Position numbers and translations under genes: made by a program
Assembly (NCBI GenBank): GCA_027574665.1
Contig: CM050672.1
Span: forward strand, 11,268,001-11,332,000
Source of the DNA: Rhynochetos jubatus
Lineage: Eukaryota > Chordata > Aves > Eurypygiformes > Rhynochetidae
Length of the DNA: 64,000 nucleotides
Direction of reading: 5' to 3'
Notes under the pieces: model-generated
Databases searched by the model: none
What the model was told of the DNA's origin: nothing
The model's input: the letters and a program-made list of their open reading frames with translations, nothing else
Part shown: positions 63,101 to 64,000 of the stretch, piece after piece
Numbering within the stretch: position 1 is the stretch's first letter
Layout: each line of letters starts with the position of its first letter

Positions 63101-64000
63101 ACCACGAGAAGCTCCAGCCCTAAAGGCAGCCAAAATGCAGCCCACATCCGGGAGAATCTCAAGAGCAGGGGGTGCAGCAAGCCAGGCCTTAAACCACGAG
63201 AAGCTCCAGCCCAAAAGGCAGCCAAAATCCAGCCCATATTCGGGAGAATCTCAAGAGCAGGGGGTGGAGCAAGCCAGGCCTCAAACCACGAGAAGCTGCA
63301 GCCCAAAAGGCAGCCAAAATGCAGCCCACATCCGGGAGAATCTCAAGAGCAGAGGGTGGAGCAAGCCAGGCCTCAAACCACGAGAAGCTCCAGCCCAAAA
63401 GGCAGCCAAAATCCAGCCCACATGCGGAAGAATCTCAAGAGCAGGGGGTGGAGCAAGCCAGGCCTCAAACCACGAGAAGCTCCAGCCCAAAAGTCAGCCA
63501 AAATCCAGAACACCTCTGGGAGAATATCAAGAGCACGGAGGGGAGCAAGCGAGGCCTCAAACCACGAGAAGCTCCAGCCCAAAAGGCAGCCAAAATGCAG
63601 TCCACATCAGGGAGAATTTCAAGAGCAGGGTGTGGAGCAAGCCTGGCCACAAACCACGAGAAGCTCCAGCCCAAAAGGCAGCCAAAATCCAGCCCAATTC
63701 TGGGGGAATATAAAGAGCATGGAGGGGAGCAAGCCAGGCCTCAAACCACAAGAAGCTCCAGCCCAAAATGCAGCCAAACTCCAGCCCACATCCGGGAGAA
63801 TCTCAAGAGCAGGGGGTGGAGCAAGCCAGGCCTCAAACCACGAGAAGCTCCAGCCCAAAAGGCAGCCAAACTCCAGCCCACATCCCGGAGAATCTCAAGA
63901 GCAGGGGGTGGTGCAAGCCAGGTCTCAAACCACGAGAAGCTCCGGCCCAAAAGGCAGCCAAACTCCAGCCCACCTCCGCGAGAATCTCAAGAGCAGGGGG
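60161..64000 (+). repeat. Right-hand array segment with 25- and 34-unit offsets
   Basis: Units at 60799-61192 recur at 63097-63490 (offset 2298 bp, 25 units minus 2). A stretch with GAGCCTGGCCACAAACC, AATTCTGGGGGAATATAAAG and CATGGAGGGG units at 60.4-60.6 kb recurs at 63.5-63.7 kb (offset 3126 bp); the first of these variants also occurs near 62.8 kb. One-base deletions are seen near 62028 (GGCAGCAAAATCC) and 62874 (CATCTGTAGAATC). The array runs out of the window in mid-unit. Confidence 0.8.

Larger units (their letters stand above)
1..64000 (+). repeat. 92-bp satellite DNA array, about 696 direct units
   Basis: The same 92-bp word recurs from base 1 to base 64000 in one orientation. Landmarks in each unit are GAGAAGCTCCAG, CAGCCAAAATGCAGCC, CATCCGGGAGAATCTC, GAGCAGGGGGTGGAGC and CCAGGCCTCAAACCAC. 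A landmark at 477 keeps the same phase (modulo 92) to within 8 bp at 63950, which gives 690 units between those points and about 695.7 in the window. Units I inspected differ from the consensus at roughly 2-10 positions; indels are 1-2 bp. Consensus composition is 31 A, 28 C, 26 G, 7 T. Neither edge is reached, so the array extends beyond the window on both sides. The tandem nature is seen directly; a heterochromatic location is inferred. I do not recognise the family. Confidence 0.97.

Noticed and set aside
1-64000. CRISPR array
   Set aside because: There are no spacers; the repeats abut directly, the 92-bp unit varies throughout, and no cas gene is present.
1-64000. Tandem gene family or exon encoding a repetitive protein
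   Set aside because: No conserved frame, splice sites or flanking exons are visible, and variation falls without regard to codon position in any one frame.
1-64000. Transposon, LTR element or viral relic inside the array
   Set aside because: Every stretch I read resolves into 92-bp units, and phase is kept to within 8 bp. No insertion longer than about 2 bp beyond whole units was found.
1-64000. Naming the satellite family or host species
   Set aside because: I do not recognise the consensus with confidence, and composition alone does not identify a taxon.

Overview
The whole 64 kb window is one uninterrupted satellite DNA array. A unit of about 92 bp repeats head to tail from the first base to the last, always in the same orientation, about 696 times. 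I found no unique sequence, gene, RNA gene, transposon, viral relic, CRISPR array or flanking DNA. The phase of the unit drifts by only about 8 bp over some 695 units, so nearly all units are exactly 92 bp and the rest differ by 1-2 bp. An array like this points to a eukaryotic chromosome (pericentromeric, centromeric, subtelomeric or other constitutive heterochromatin). I do not recognise the satellite family and cannot name the taxon. Frequent decay of the two CpG sites in each unit suggests a genome with germline CpG methylation.

The consensus unit (exemplar at 1289-1380) is about 59% GC and very poor in T on the + strand (7 of 92 bases). It contains no TAA, TAG or TGA in any + frame. Because 92 is not a multiple of 3, every frame is read in rotation, and open frames of kilobases appear by composition alone. 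I treat all of them as non-coding. The unit itself looks like an old dimer of two 46-bp halves.

Above the unit level the array is a mosaic of higher-order repeats. From the left: an 18-unit repeat in about three copies (1-4469); a segment with 5-, 6- and 11-unit spacings (4470-6540); a long mosaic with duplicated blocks 30-45 units apart (6541-18700); a segment sharing blocks with one 5.6-5.7 kb to the right (18700-28300), including an 18-to-21-unit repeat at 23.7-26.9 kb; a domain where a linked three-base variant (CACGGAGGGG) first appears (about 28.5 kb onward), with a perfect 5-unit duplication at 29.2-30.1 kb; a 14-unit domain (38.5-44.8 kb); a block of about 4 kb present twice (45.6-53.1 kb), the copies differing by stepwise losses of whole units; and the youngest-looking part, a perfect 11-unit duplication (53.1-55.2 kb) inside a 40-unit, 3680-bp repeat (54.1-60.1 kb).

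There are no genes working together here. The biology is that of concerted evolution: amplification, unequal exchange, unit loss and CpG decay. All comparisons were made by eye and by coordinate arithmetic; no alignment program or database was used.
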